From Linum tenue (lineage: Eukaryota; Streptophyta; Magnoliopsida; Malpighiales; Linaceae), in the NCBI GenBank assembly GCA_946122785.1, contig CAMGYJ010000009.1, positions 5,734,937 to 5,798,936 on the forward strand: 64,000 nt of DNA, read 5' to 3'. Below are positions 10,880-24,960 of this stretch, in pieces. A model generated the notes under the pieces. That model was not told where the DNA came from. It saw nothing but the letters and a program-made list of their open reading frames with translations, and made no database searches. Both the position numbers and the translations under genes were made by a program. How positions within the stretch are numbered: position 1 is the stretch's first letter; the number at the start of each line of letters is the position of its first letter.

Positions 10880-12802
10880 CGGTTTTAAATTTCCACACAC
10901 AGTAGTCGCTGGAAGCAATAAATAATAATATTAATAATTATTACTGACAAGATTATAAAAAATACTGACAAAAACAATATAAAAACAGAGGAGAGAGAGA
11001 GAGAGAGAGGAAACAGTCGGACACAGACAACGAAGGAAAGAGAGAGAGAGAGACCGGGGAAGTGTGCGCAGAAGAAGCAAAAAAGGAGCAAAGCTAATTG
11101 AGAAGAAGCCATTAGTCCATTACCCTCTCTGACCTCTACTCTGCTCTTCCTCTACCCAATGCACTTCTTTTCTTTCTCCCACTGCTAGGGTTTTCCCTTC
11201 CCTTCTCTGCTCCCTTCCCAAACCCACAACTTCACCATTGTTTTCCATAAAACAGAGCAACTCGAAACAGAGTGAAGAAGAAGAAGAAACCATTTTTTCC
11301 GACCTTGACCATCTACAGGTACGACTCATCAAAATGTCATCTTTTCTTCTGTTTAGTTAACTTCTTTTGTTTTCTTTGGAGTACGAGAAAGGGCGGGGTC
11401 TCCTGTTTGTTTCAACTTCTCTCTGTTTGTTTATTGGGTTTGGTTTCTTGTGTGTACTTTTGATGCTTGGGCTTTTGAACTTTCGAAATGTGTCTTTGTT
11501 TTGTTCTCCGTGGTACTGTTTGAGATTCTTTATTGCTACCAACGCCCTTTGTTCCTTCCCCTCTTTATTTCTCCTCTCTAGTTTGATGGCAAAGCAAATC
11601 TGAGTTCTCTCTGGTAAACCTCTGCTCCTTTGGTTTGGGTATTTTTTTCTTCCCACACTTGTAGATTATCAGCAATGCAGGACTGTGTTAATGTTCTCCA
11701 GAGCTAACATTCTTTTGTGTTTGAAAGAAAAAGAAAGCTTCAATCTGTCCTCATTCCCCTTTTCCCAGGTGTGGAAAAAGGGCCAAGTACTCTGAGGAAA
11801 AAAAATAAAGAGAGTAAGAAAAGCATTTCCTTGCTTAGTTTGACTCCACTGTTTTCGCTCTGTCTCTGTGTTTCAGCCTATATTTTCCGTTCTGGGTGTG
11901 TAGCTTTTACTTATTCTGGATCTAAACTTATTTTGGACAATGTCTCTTCTGAGCTCCGTCCTCCACTTTGAAGTCTTCATAACTGAAACTTGGGAGGTTC
12001 ATTCTATCATCAGTTTCATCTTTCATTTCACAGATTTAGCTTTTCTGTTCATTCCCTTTTTTTTTGCTGTTGCTCTTTCTGCCAAGAGAAAGAAAGTCCC
12101 CATTTTTACCCGTTTCTCGCGGAGTTACATGCATCAGTAACATGGAACCTTTTGTGGTGGTGCCAACACAGAGCAGATAGTGACCCACAGAAAGCAGAAT
12201 GAAGCCAGGAAAATCCGGGAATGGGCTTCATTATGTTATTTCTCCCTTTTGGCTTCATCTCTGGTTTTGGGTACATTTACTCGTGGGGGGCATAATATAT
12301 TAGTGCTTGAGTGAAAGCAAAGGCACCGCCTTTGAAAAATAATACCCAAAAAAGACAGAGAGAGAGAGGACAAGGTTGGGGGATTGTGTGTTTGTGTTCA
12401 TGCTACATAATAATGAATTAGCTTGATGTTTTGTTTTTGTTTTGTTTCTGTAGTTCTGGTTGGTGGTAGTGGGGGTAGTTTTGTGAGGAGTTTCTTTGAA
12501 GGGACTGTATTGTATTGCTTTGTCTGTTCGTTTGAATGTTAGGTTTGTGGTAACTGATTTCAATAGATGAGATGGCTACTGCTCTACAAACTTAGAGATT
12601 TATTTAGTATACAATATAAGGGTATGGGGATTCTGATCTTTGAGTTAGTTTCTCAACCAAAGATTTGTGTCAAGGAGCTGTTGCAGGTGGCTTTCAGGTT
12701 GGGTTTGAAGACAGAGGGCCCTCTAGTTTTACTCATTTAGTAACTTGTTGTGCTGAACAAGAACAAGAAGGAGAGGAAGAAGGAAAGACGGAAGGCTCAG
12801 CA
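10880..12802 (+). promoter_or_regulatory. Leader and promoter-proximal region of the ICR2-like gene
   Basis: The stretch contains GA-rich tracts (about 10989-11052) and CT-rich sequence (about 11120-11170) typical of plant leaders. A consensus-like donor sits at about 11319 (CTACAG then GTACGA). Several possible leader exons separate this from the first coding ATG at 12803. The leader-intron model is inferred from splice consensus and the 1.5-kb gap; cDNA would be needed to set the true boundaries. Confidence 0.45.
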
Positions 12803-15475
12803 ATGCAGACACCAAAAGCAAAGTAAGATTCTTTCTCATTTAGTAACCCTCATTTACGCCTTCTCCTCACTTTTAAAGCTCTTGAATGAGTTTTTGTCTC
12901 AGAATCATGTTTTGTTTATTATGGCAACTTGGTGTACCTTTTGGTCTTTCAAATCTTGTTCTTTTGTTCTGCTAGCAGTTTTGAGTCATTACAATTGGAT
13001 ATTGGCATCTAAAAAGTGAGCCCATTTTTACTTCCTGCATGGTAGTACTTGCCCCAAAACAATGCCTCAACTTGAACTTTGCATTGAAGATGATCTATAC
13101 ACTTGTCTTTCTACTGTAATGCTAGTAACAATAATCATGGGTACCTCGACTCCCACTTAATTTACCTTCTTCAACAATTCTATTTCTGCTTTAGGGGGGT
13201 TGGATCTCTTGTTTTGCATCTGTCGACATCATTTATAAGAAAAAGGAAAAAAGATATTGTTGCCTCAAGGTAACTATCAAAATGATTATGTTCAAACTTG
13301 TTTGGTGTTGCATCGATGTCCATGTGGTGGTTGAGAGTGTATTGAAAGGGATCAAGTTTTGGTGGCAGCTTCTGAAAGTTGTATTGCTACCTAAACTTCT
13401 CAAACACCTTGTGTGTATATAAAGATTTAACCTTAAGGGAGAACTGTACATTTTCTTTTGAGTCATCTTATTTCAATCTCCATGAATCCTTCTGCCGACT
13501 TCGATAGCAGGGCTGCCTCCTTGGAGGTGCCACAGAGGAGATCTCCAGCCACCTCAAGAACTGCTCGCCAACTCAAGCCATCTGGAGCCGATTCTGATTC
13601 CGTGGGGTCCCCAAATCCTGCCACCAAGACTCCTAAGGACAGAAGCCCCAAGGTCCCTGAACGCAAGTCCCCAAGAAGCCCTATAACGGAGGTAATGTAG
13701 TCCAAACTCTAAACACTTTGATTACATTGGCAGGTCGTGTTGTTGGGTGTATTTGGTAGGATATCATGTGCAATGACATGCAATTGTTCATTGACACTTT
13801 CTATGTATTGTGAATCTCATTTCCGACTTGCTTTTGCAACAATGTCTGGCATGAGTGCATTCAACCAAATAATTATTAAAGCCAACTGTGTATCTTGCAG
13901 AAGAAGCGGCCAACTAGAGTTTCCGAACTGGAATCACAGCTATCTCAGCTGCAGGATGATCTCAAGAAGACGAAAGATCAACTGAATGCTTCAGAGTCGA
14001 GCAAAAGGCAGGCTCAGCAGGAAGCAGAAGAGTCAAAGAAGCAGCTCATGGATATGTCATCCAAAGTCGAGGAGTGTCAGCAGCAGCTGATGGAGCTGAC
14101 TTCATCCGACGACACTAGAGTGGAGGAGCTCACTAAGATCTCCCACGACCGAGATAGAGCTTGGCAATCCGAGCTTGAAGCTGTCCAGAGACAGCATTCC
14201 ATGGATTCTGCTGCCTTGGGAACCGCCATGAACGAGATCCAACGGCTGAAGAATCAGCTGCAGATTGTGGCGGAATCTGAAGCCACACAGATAAACCATG
14301 CTGAGTCAGCCCACGAAGAGTTGCAGAGGTTGAGGATGGAGCTCAATGAAACTCTTTCCCTCGTTGAGAGGATGAAAAGTGAGATGAATGATTGCAGGCA
14401 GTCTGAAGCTGAGGCCATGGAAGCTGCTAGGGAAGCTCAACAGCAACTGGAAGCAATTGCATTGGAGTTGGAGCAGTCGAAAGCTCAAGCTAAATCCTTG
14501 GAAGCTTCTGGAGATTCTTCTGCAACAGCAATGGAGGTGACTGTAGACCAGGACGCAACAAACCAACTGAAGGGTGAAGTGAAGTCTTTGAAATATGAAG
14601 TGGGTCAACTGAAAGCTGCGCTGGAAGCATCTGAGGCTAGATACCAGGTGGAGTATATTCAGAGCACACTGGAGATTAGAAGTGCTTACGAACAAGCAGA
14701 AAAAACAAAGCAGGAGTCGGTGGAAAGAGAGACTGAACTGGAAGCAGAACTTGGGAAGGCGAAGGCTAACATCGACAAACTGAAGGCTACTCTAATGGAT
14801 AAGGAAACCGAACTCCTGAACATTTCAAACAAGAATGAAGGATTAAGGTCAAAGATGGAGGAAGAAAACCAGTCGAGTGAGAAGGAATCTGAACTAGCAA
14901 TGCATTTAAAGAAGCTGGAGCATGATTTCACATTGCTGAAAGCTGCCCTTCTAGAGAAAGAGACACAAGTGAAAGGTTTAGCCGAAAAGAATGACATGCT
15001 GAAGATCGAGATCGAGAGAGGTGAAGCAGAGAGGAGCAGGGCTAATGATGAGGCAGCTGCAATTGCTGACACAGCTAAGGCAGGAGAGAGGGAGGCATTG
15101 ATGAAGCTTGGTTCTGTAACCGAGGAAGCTGATAAGAGCAGCAGGAGAGTCGCCCGGGTGACTGAGCAGCTGGATGCAGCTCAGGCTGCAAACACGGAGA
15201 TGGAAGCTGAACTGAGGAGGTTGAAGGTGCAGGCAGATCAATGGAGGAAGGCAGCTGAGGCAGCTGCATCAATGCTTTCATCAACAGGGAATAATAACAA
15301 CGGGAAGTTTGTGGAGAGAACGGGTTCGCTTGATAATGGCATGAACAATTACAACACCATTGCTGGGACTATGGGTTCGCCTTTCTCGGAAGATATGGAT
15401 GATGAGTCGCCGAAGAAGAAGAATGGGAACGTGCTGAAGAAGTTCGGAGTGTTGTGGAAGAAAGGTCAGAAGTAA
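12803..15475 (+). CDS. ICR2: Interactor of constitutive active ROPs (ICR2/RIP-like)
   Basis: Exons 12803-12822, 13511-13691 and 13901-15475 give 591 residues with continuous phase. The protein starts MQTPKAK, has a basic Ser/Pro-rich N-terminal segment ([26 protein letters not shown]), then an almost uninterrupted coiled coil from about residue 70 to 550. The family hallmark [16 protein letters not shown] lies near the end, followed by the basic tail [23 protein letters not shown] proteins are plant scaffolds that bind GTP-loaded ROP GTPases at the plasma membrane through the C-terminal part, and some members associate with microtubules. I infer ICR2 or a close paralogue from the start peptide and length. 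The tiny 20-nt first coding exon is supported by phase and by the conserved start peptide. Confidence 0.9.
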
Positions 15476-16216
15476 ACTAAAGGATCTAGTAATCCCTATC
15501 AGGCAAGTCTCCCTCTCTCTTGCAGCTTTTTGTTTTTGTTTTGGTTAGCTGGAGAATGGATTGACAAGCTGAAAGCTTTTCTGTTTTGCAGGTTGAATGG
15601 GAGTAACACATATCGCGGAAGGTGGAGTGATTTCTGAACTAGCCATGTCTTTTGTAAGAGTACTATTGTATAGAGAAGTTGGATGGATGGTGGCTGTCCA
15701 TTTGTTATGTGCTTGACGCTACTAATCAGCTGGGGGGGAATTGGGACAAACTGATTCTGGAGCAGACAAGAGACAGCTAGCTTTAGTTTGTATTGTCATG
15801 TAAGAATTCCTTGTATGGTTTTACTTCGAGCAATGAGTTCCCCCGTTTTTTTCTTATATATCTTCCTGAATTATGTGATCAAAATGAATTTCCCATCTGT
15901 AGTCATATCTTCTTTCTTGTTTTCGAGTTTACTGATGCAACGTAGCAAGTAGCAATCTCTCCCACTCGTCCTATGTCAAACCCACTCGAACTTGTAAACG
16001 TATTCTCTATTCGATCCAGTCCATTAGCAGCTGAAAGCTCCAAGGCATTGGAGGAGTCGTTTATTAGTTCTCCACCATTCAAATCCTGCAGTTTTTCTTA
16101 GGAATTTAAAGAAAGTCTCACCATTTGCTAGAGTGCAAGAGAGGGTAATACATGTGATTTATGAGATAAACGGTAGTGTCAAAGGTACATGACCATAGTT
16201 TGAGAGGAACACATGA
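15476..16216. other. 3' UTR of the ICR2-like gene and flank
   Basis: A likely 3' UTR intron runs from GGCAAGTCTCC near 15503 to TTTTGCAG before 15592. No other feature is recognised. Confidence 0.4.
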
Positions 16217-16700
16217 ATGATGAAGAAGAGCGACACTAATTTCAAACTATATGACAATATTTTTGCTCGACACATCCATTTTGCTCGGGAGTATATGGAC
16301 AGGACCAGCGATGAAGAATGTCATGTTCTTTTGAGGTTGGACCCGACATCTCATCTTCCACTCTTGCAACAAGCATATGGAGATTGGCTTTCACCGTGTT
16401 CATCAAAGGGTGGGTTGCCACAAAGCTACTCGTTCACTATATCTCCACCGATAGCCAAATTATCGATCTTCTAATCAAACCACTTCGTCACCAACGATTT
16501 GTCACTTCCGAGCCAAGTCGAAGGTTATTGCCCTTCGACTTCGGGGGTGTGATAAACCGTACCGAGTCCCAATGTCCAACTACTTTGTGTTAGCTAGTTG
16601 TTTCCTTGTATCTCTCCAACCGTTTTCCATGTTCAGCTCCACGTATTGCTTTCCTCTTGTATAATTATGTACTTCATTAGTAATGAAAGTTAAAACAGTG
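16217..16700 (+). mobile_element. Decayed Ty1/copia 3' end (RNase H terminus and LTR start)
   Basis: Reading across frames gives FARHIHFAREYM, then YISTDSQIIDLLIKPLRHQR, then KSKVIALRLRGCDK. These are the ordered C-terminal blocks of plant copia polyproteins: K/RHIxxxxHxxRE, then TxxQxADxxTKPL, then a basic end with RGC. The frame shifts at least once and parts are missing, so this is a pseudogene. An LTR-like tail follows from about 16560, with no second LTR in reach. Confidence 0.65.
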
Positions 16701-16744
16701 CGCTGAAAAAAATGCTTAGTGCAAACCTTTGATTCAATCCATCA

Positions 16745-16900
16745 AGGCCCATATGAAACTTAGGCCCACTTAGACTAGGGTTTACACCGGATTCGTTGGG
16801 CCCAAATCCAATCGTGTTCCTCAAAACAGAGCCTGCTCTCAGGAATCCCTACCTATCTATATATACACCAAACAACACGAAACGAGTGCTAGGGTTTATA
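16745..16900 (+). promoter_or_regulatory. RPS23 promoter: GGCCCA (site II-type) motifs, TATA box, telo boxes
   Basis: GGCCCA occurs at 16746 and 16763, and TGGGCCC at about 16797. Telo-box-like TAGGGTTTA occurs at about 16775 and 16890, and TATATATA at about 16857-16864. This combination of site II elements plus telo boxes is well known in plant ribosomal-protein promoters. It fits growth-linked co-regulation of the RPS23 gene 80 bp downstream. Confidence 0.6.
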
Positions 16901-16978
16901 TTTTAATTGCCGCTCGCAGCTTCCCCTGTCCAAGCTCAGAAGACCCTCGGCGCCGCAGCAGAACTCCGTCCAGCAGCC

Positions 16979-18143
<1,165 letters not shown>

Positions 18144-19109
18144 GTTATCAATGGACATCTCTAGTTTTTTGCTGTAGTTTTCATTGTGTTATTGTTTCCG
18201 AAACAACTGTGGAATGGTTGTCGTTCTTGTCCTAGTGCACCTGCTGAGCCGACTTCTGGTTATTGTATGGAGGAACCTTCAAAAATTTTGCAATCTTATA
18301 TGTTGGAAGTCTTTCACATTCTGAGCTCTGTAGATTTTCTACATTCTCGTTTCATCGCCGTGAGTCATAAATAGTTGAAACCTTGCTACCGGCAATGTCT
18401 AAGTTGAACAGACCTCTGATCATAGGCTGAGATACGAGATTGAAACTAGAGCTTCTTGGCTTACATTATGGTCACACTCGCCATTGACGCCATTGTTTCA
18501 GTCCAGTATGTTCTTTCCCTCCATGGCTCACTCTGATTGCCAAAGCTCTGGAAAAGGATTCTTAATCTTAAAGAGTGTTATGCTGCAGAGTGCAGACTAG
18601 TTGGAACCACACTCTTGATAACCATGCTCGAATGTACGAAACCACATTTTTACTATGGAAATTAGCGGACTACTATATTTGTTAGCAAAGTCCGAAACTT
18701 GAAACAGAATACTTCCACAAGAACAACATTAAGTCAAGCACCATTACTAAGATTGAATAGAATACTTCCACAAGAATGGAAAAAAGTTAAACAGATCATA
18801 CAGTAACGAAGCATAGATCGATAAATTGTTGGTCAGCAGGCCAACACTTCTGTCAAATGACTTAGCTGCTGCTAGTTAACCTACTATTAGAGCCACTCCC
18901 GCATAAAATAAATGCCCTCTACTCAACCTATTGCCTTCTCCGAAGATAAAAGGGACTCCCTACCCTCCCCTGAAGGCTGAAGGGCAAGCAGTCTTCCACC
19001 TCCTGACCCTTATCCTCCCTCATAATCCACTTGACAACTCAGCAAGTTCTTCATTCCGCATATGAACCTCATGGACAGATTGAGGAGCTTCACCATAAGC
19101 TTTCTTCGG
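18144..19109. other. Convergent 3' flanks of RPS23 and the Ser-rich gene
   Basis: No coding feature is recognised. A short imperfect duplication around GAATACTTCCACAAGAA occurs near 18708 and 18762. The region probably contains the 3' UTRs of the two convergent genes. Confidence 0.4.
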
Positions 19110-22100
19110 CTACTGTTCAAAACAGTTCATTTCCTTCTGACTAGGACTGTTTTCTCTACTCATTGCAACAACATCACCTACCATGATATGACTCTCCTTG
19201 TGTTCACACTCAAAAGATGAAACTTTCTCCTCCAGACCAACCTTTTCTATGCTTTTGGTAGATGGAAGCACAAAGGGAGTGTGCTGTTCATCAATAGGCG
19301 TGACTTTCACGGGCTTTGGATTCTTCTCCGCACTGCTTCCAGGGGAGGATGTCTTACTTTGCACTCTGGGAGATATGCTGGGAGAGCGCTTTGCACTTCT
19401 TAGAAGGCCGCTGCTGCCAACCTTTGGTACAGCCATTGAAGGCGCCTGGTTATTAGACACTTGGGATTTTGACTTGGAGCTGCTCAATGACTGTTGCTGA
19501 GTGCCAATTCTAGGAGTCCTGGCTGGCGTTGTTGCAGATTTAGCAGTTTGAAGATTTCCTGGCTTTCCTAGGTTTCCATGGAGAACTCCCCCTGGTCTCG
19601 GTAATCCACTGGGCACAACCCCTGGTTTTGTTTGTGAACTCCCATTTGAATTTCTCGAGGATGATCTCGCCTGGATTCATAAAAATAAATGTATGAAATG
19701 AGGAAAAAGATTGTCCATAAGTCTGGGAAGACAGAAGCATGTCGCAGGTGACATTGCAAGAAAACACTTTATAAGAATGACTAGGAATGCGAGAATTCAC
19801 CCCATCAAAGAAACCGATTTTTGGCGATGGTAGTCTGAGGCCGGAGGGCTTAGCTGACTCCGTAAGAAGTTCACCATTTTCTTTAGAGACCCTTCTCAAT
19901 GATTGACCGCCTTGAGTTCCCGCTGCACCTGGTTCACTACAATGGCTTGGAGAATCTGAAACTTGGGAACTCTCATCATCCTCATAAGGGTCTACACAAG
20001 AGGCTGTGTCGATGCTAGATCTTGAACAATTGGACCTCTTGTTAAGGGTTGAAGTTGGTGACAGTGATATTGACTCCGAGGACCATTCACTGACTGAGCT
20101 GGCGGGTGAAATGTTTGGAGAGTGCTTGACCACAGACCTGAGATAAGGCGAGCGATGTGGGATTGTTGAGTGGTTTTTACTTTTTGAACCGATTCTTGAT
20201 GTGGCTTTGGCTATGAGGCTAGAAGAAGGAACACCACCACCAGCCCTGGGGTCTACTTTTCGTGTAAAAGAGCTCAAGGAAGATCTGCTGCTACCACCAT
20301 CAGATGAAACGCTTTCAGAACAATCAAAAGAAGAGACTACTGACTCTGTCTTTGTTGAACTCGAAGAAGACCGCCAAGGTGGCGATAGCTTGGACACAGT
20401 ATTCCTTGAACCACCAGAAATGGGTATTTTCACTCTGCCTGCAACAATAGATCCTGTTGAAGGTGAGCACTACACACATCTGTTTACACTTCGAAGAACA
20501 GGAAAATATAATTGCTGAAACTAATCACCTGTCAAGTCTTTCGTATTTGCTGAATTGCTAGCTGAACATTTTCCTTTGTCCTTTTCCGATTTGGCACAGG
20601 TGTTACTCAACGGACCTTTCTTGGCTGCTGTTGAGATGCCAACTCTGGCAGCTATCTTGGGGGGCTTAGACAGGGACGTTGTTTCTCTTTTTGTTTCAAG
20701 AGACTGCATTGCTAAACATTGTTAGTCGAACGTAATGCAGACTCAGTGATGCTACTGATCTAATGACTGACAAATGAGTGTACTCAGACAAGTCAGTAAA
20801 ATGAAAATGAAAATATCATCAAATGTCGAAAATCTTGCAGAAGTACTTTTCCTCGGAAGAGAGATAGTAATGCCAAATCAATATAATTGCCAATTATATC
20901 AAGTAAAGGAACGTGCCTGCTGAGCTTGTGTAACAGTAGATGTGTTCTTCATTGTTCTCCGTGATCCTGGGATGACAACATCTGTCTTCTTTGAAGAAAC
21001 TTTAGGTTTCAGCTGGAATCCGGAAAAAATAGACTCATAAGATGCATAAAACTACTGGCGATTGTGCTAATTGGGATCATGCATTGAGGTTACCTTGGTT
21101 TCAGAAGCTTCCTCCAGTTTTTTTGGAGCTGGAAAGGTACACAAAATCAGTCCCAACAGAAACTAGTTGAAAGTACATAGAGATTGTATTTTCACAATTT
21201 GCAAGTGGCAAATTCAACAGATGGCATGGAGCCCAGCAGAAACCATTTGGATACAATAGACCTACTCTTGTTATCTTCTCTATACAAAAATTATGCAAAA
21301 CAGTAGTAGCTACTTGGAATATGAAATGCATGTTCACTTTTCATTGTCACTCCTTTAATAACATTGTTAGAAGTGCAGCGGGAACCCAGCATACCCCAAG
21401 GGTGAACTAAAGTTTAGGAAGTGTTTCAATGTACCATGTCAGTATAGACTGTTAAAAATGCAATCAAAATGTATGGCACTTGCGAATTTCTGGATTACCG
21501 AGGGCGTCTTCAATTAGGAACCAAAAGGCAGAGTTTGTATCGACTATCGAGTAAATGCGAATCAATGTATTGTCTCTCTCTGCTTACTCACATTGTTTTG
21601 CTGGGGTTGCAGCCTTGACAGATCCTGTTCTGGTACCAGAATTGGGCTTGGAACTTGCCACACAAGATGATCCACTTGATTTCTGGATTGATGCTCTAAT
21701 GTCACCAAAAAGATCACCCTCAAGATTCTCCATGGTCAAACCCTCACTTGCCAAGGTAGATAACGAATCAGTTGATCTTTCTAACTCCTCTCTAATTCCA
21801 GGTAACATCTCTCTTTCCTCAGTCTTCCCCATCATGCTAGACAACTCATCTGGTTCCAGAACACCTAATCACATGGATAATCGATGTTAGAGTGGGGCTA
21901 CACCACATCTACATACGAGGCACACCTACCTAAAACCATTGCAAACTAAATTCTACCTGCGCTCGTGAAGAAGGCACTGTCCCAGGCTAAACTTTTGCGC
22001 AAGTTGTACTTCATATTTTTCTTGGTCTGTTCCGGTTCTAACGATTCAAGAGGCTGATGTTCCCTGGCATCATCCCCGCACTCTGTGCTTTGAAGACTCT

Positions 22101-22729
22101 GAGAATCCACAAGGTTTAATGACAGATCGCTAGCATTGTCCAACAAATCATCTGCAGATTAAGTTGCAGCAAAACTCAGCCAAGGTAGAACATCTTCTGA
22201 AAGGGCAAAAGAAGACAAATTTCATACAGCATCTTGGGATAAAGCTTCTTAAAAGCAATCCCAGAGCCCTAAACTACCACTTTCTGGACCCAAAACGAGA
22301 CAGCAGATAAGCTAGAACATATAGTCGTCAATTTCGGGAAATCTTCCCGTAATTAGCTTACAGATCCAAATCAACCCTAATGATTCGTTTACTCATAGCT
22401 TCAATCTTGCAACTGGAACAGATGAGATCCAAATATTGGGCAGAAGAGAGAGCAACAATAGGAAGGGGGAAAAAAAGGGTTAACCGCAGGCCCTAAAACA
22501 ACACTCGGTAGCCTGACAGGGAATCAGCAGCCGCGGCAGACCCAGAAACGGGCAAGAGCCAAGAAGAGCTGGAAGTAAAAGAAACAAGAGATAGAGGCAA
22601 GTGACCTGAGAAGTGAAAGTCTTGGCGAGGCGGAGAAGAGGTCGCATAGAGGCAATCGTCCTCCAAGGAGACGTCGAAGAGCCCGAGACGGTTATCCTCG
22701 AGGCCGAAATTCTCACTGGGCTCGCTCAT
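19110..22729 (-). CDS. Uncharacterised Ser-rich basic plant protein with NLRKSLAWDSAFFTSAG motif
   Basis: Exons in transcription order are 22729-22606, 22151-21957, 21864-21592, 21128-21094, 21012-20917, 20703-20529, 20453-19801 and 19670-19110. They sum to 703 residues with consistent phases. The start peptide MSEPSENFGLEDNRLGLFDV is acidic. A well-formed block NLRKSLAWDSAFFTSAGVLE at about residues 91-110 spans an exon junction and looks like the conserved core. The remainder is disordered, rich in Ser, Pro and Lys (SPSISPRVQSKTSSPGSSAE, SSVSEWSSESISLSP) with no enzyme motif. I believe the core block recurs in uncharacterised plant proteins, but I cannot name the family or function. The intron between exons 5 and 6 needs either a GC donor (20916-20915) or a GT four bases further on (20912-20911) with another acceptor. 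Confidence 0.8.
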
Positions 22730-24439
22730 CGTCGAAGTGGGGAAAGCGGAGGTGCTTTCTGGATCGGAACGCCGCCGGGTGTGAGAGATGCGGTCGAGAT
22801 TGAAGGATCGGAGGCGGACTGAGTTGGGGGCAAAGCGGGGGGAGCTTGGAATTTCTCTTTCCTTTTTTTTTTCTTTGTGGCAGAGGAAAGAGAAATTTGA
22901 ATTTTGGAGAATCGGCGGTTTAGACTTTTAAATTAAATTAATCGAATTCAAACGGAAAAAACTCAGAACGAAACAACTGGAGTGTTGAGAATTGAGATCA
23001 GAGCCGAGAAAGGAAAAGGCGGACATGAAAATAAAAACAAAAAATTTTAATTTAGAATTTTAGATGACTATGTCCACAAGTGACGCGTCTTCGTGGCAGA
23101 AAGTAGTTTGGGAGCGTCTGCCAAGTGCCAAGGCCCAAGAGGCAATAGGAGTTGGTCCTGTTATTTGCGAATGGACCCATTTTTTTTTTTTTAAGAATAA
23201 GCACCTTATAAGAAAGATCCAAGCGTAACACAAAAGATCAATTGAGAGATCTTCACGACTCAATGCGTTCCAGCTCGTTCGACACATTGAACATGACAAT
23301 TGGACAAAGCAATACCATAAGTCGTCATCTGTGAGACATTTGAAAATGGTCCATCACACTGAATCTTGGAGATTATTCAACGATGGACAGGATTTTGGCC
23401 AGATTGCTCAAAGCTTAACAGATCTGAGGGAACTGGAGACTGAAATCACAAAAACCAAAGAGACAGAGGAGTACCACAAGACCATGAAACCACAAAAAAG
23501 ACGCCTTGGTCCATTCCATGCGTGTCATAATTTGTATGCACGGGACTTTACTAACTACCCCATCTTGAGTCAAGAATAACTCAAGTTGGCATTGCTCGTA
23601 TAGTGGCTGATCAAGATCGTATTCCATGGGGTTTTTCAACATCCTAGGATACTTCTCACTCGGTTGTTATCTAGTCAATCAAGTTTTGGGTTGGTTGGAG
23701 AACAATTGGTAATAACTAGCAACGAACGCATAAATGAGAAAGCAGGTACTCGGAGCACCGCCCTCGCCCTAGTTACTCGGTATGTCATGCAAAATGATAG
23801 ACTTGGCGGTTTATGGGGATGAAGTACGAGAATCACTAATATAAGAGCTAGCTCAATGGTCATGCAACAAACCATCCTCCTCATCTGATCCACTGACCCA
23901 ATCTCATCTCAATCAGATCCACGAATTAGGGATACACTATATTCCTTTTTTCAATGGATTGTGCCCATATGCACACTAGGTCGATATGTCGATGGTCGCA
24001 CACGTACCGCCCTAACATCACTTAGGTGGGCGTCCTAGTTGGCAGGGAATGTTCATCTCGTCCACCAACTAGGTCCCTAAATCAATCATCTATGCAAATC
24101 ATGCCAAACCGCTCAATCCACAACACCTTCAATCAAACTGTAACTAGGTAATCAAAGATAGCATATGGAGAGACACGTTCAAAGCACAATAATCATAGAA
24201 AGATGCATAAAATACTAGACAAACACATTTCATTCATAAATTTAAGCAAAATTCCTCTTACATAACGAAACCTAAAACTAGATTTTGGGGACAAAGCACC
24301 TAGTACCTTGAGTGACTATCCCATGGGGGGGTGGGGGTATCACCCGTGGAGGCATTCCATAGGCAAGGACACAATGAGGCCGTCGCGAGATTAGGTGGGG
24401 AGAATATCAAGCGTGGCGGATGACTTGATGAGTGAAGTG
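22730..24439. other. Promoter of the Ser-rich gene, then unrecognised intergenic DNA
   Basis: The first 250 bp are the likely promoter and leader. Beyond about 23050 no intact frame, tRNA or terminal repeat could be recognised. Open frames near 23331-23893 have an unremarkable composition and no family. Confidence 0.4.
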
Positions 24440-24960
24440 GTGTGTCATGATCAAGTCAAGCACATGTGCCATTATGGATGACTAGTAGCATGAGATCCTT
24501 CTAGGATTCCCCATCTTAGATAAGCTTAATGGTGTACAAAAAGAGCCACATTATGAGGTGGTATAATGGTGTGCATTATGGGGGAGACATAATAGGATGT
24601 AGTAATGGGGGAGAACATTATGAGGGGCATTTTACACCTTGTAAGAGGGAAGGGCCTATATAAGGAGGACCTCCTCCTCATTTGTAGTCATCCATCATTT
24701 TTATGAGCAATACACTTTAGAGAGTTTATCCCATCTTCTCGAGTCTTTTTCTTGTGAGTTGAGTGAGTTCGAGTGAGTGAGAATGTTGACTTAGCACCTC
24801 AGACAGACTTGAGGGCTAAGGCAGCACGGGCGCGATTTAGGCGCGACTTGAGGGCTAAGACTTGAATGGCTAGCAGTGGTTCAAGGAAGAGTGTGTGCGC
24901 TCCCAAGCGAATACACGAAAGATGCGTTGGTTGTCATAAGCAACTGTCATTTTTGAACCA
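24440..24960 (+). mobile_element. LTR-like promoter fragment (possible solo LTR)
   Basis: The stretch opens near TGTCATGATCAAG and holds a TATA box GGCCTATATAAGGAGG at about 24653-24668. This is followed by a T-rich and GAG-rich leader, as in LTR U3-R boundaries of plant retroelements. No matching second LTR, PBS or target duplication was found, so this is a weak call. Confidence 0.3.

Noticed and set aside
14686..15072. Long antisense frames across the ICR2-like exon
   Set aside because: They mirror the coding bias of the coiled-coil gene on the plus strand and are shadow frames.
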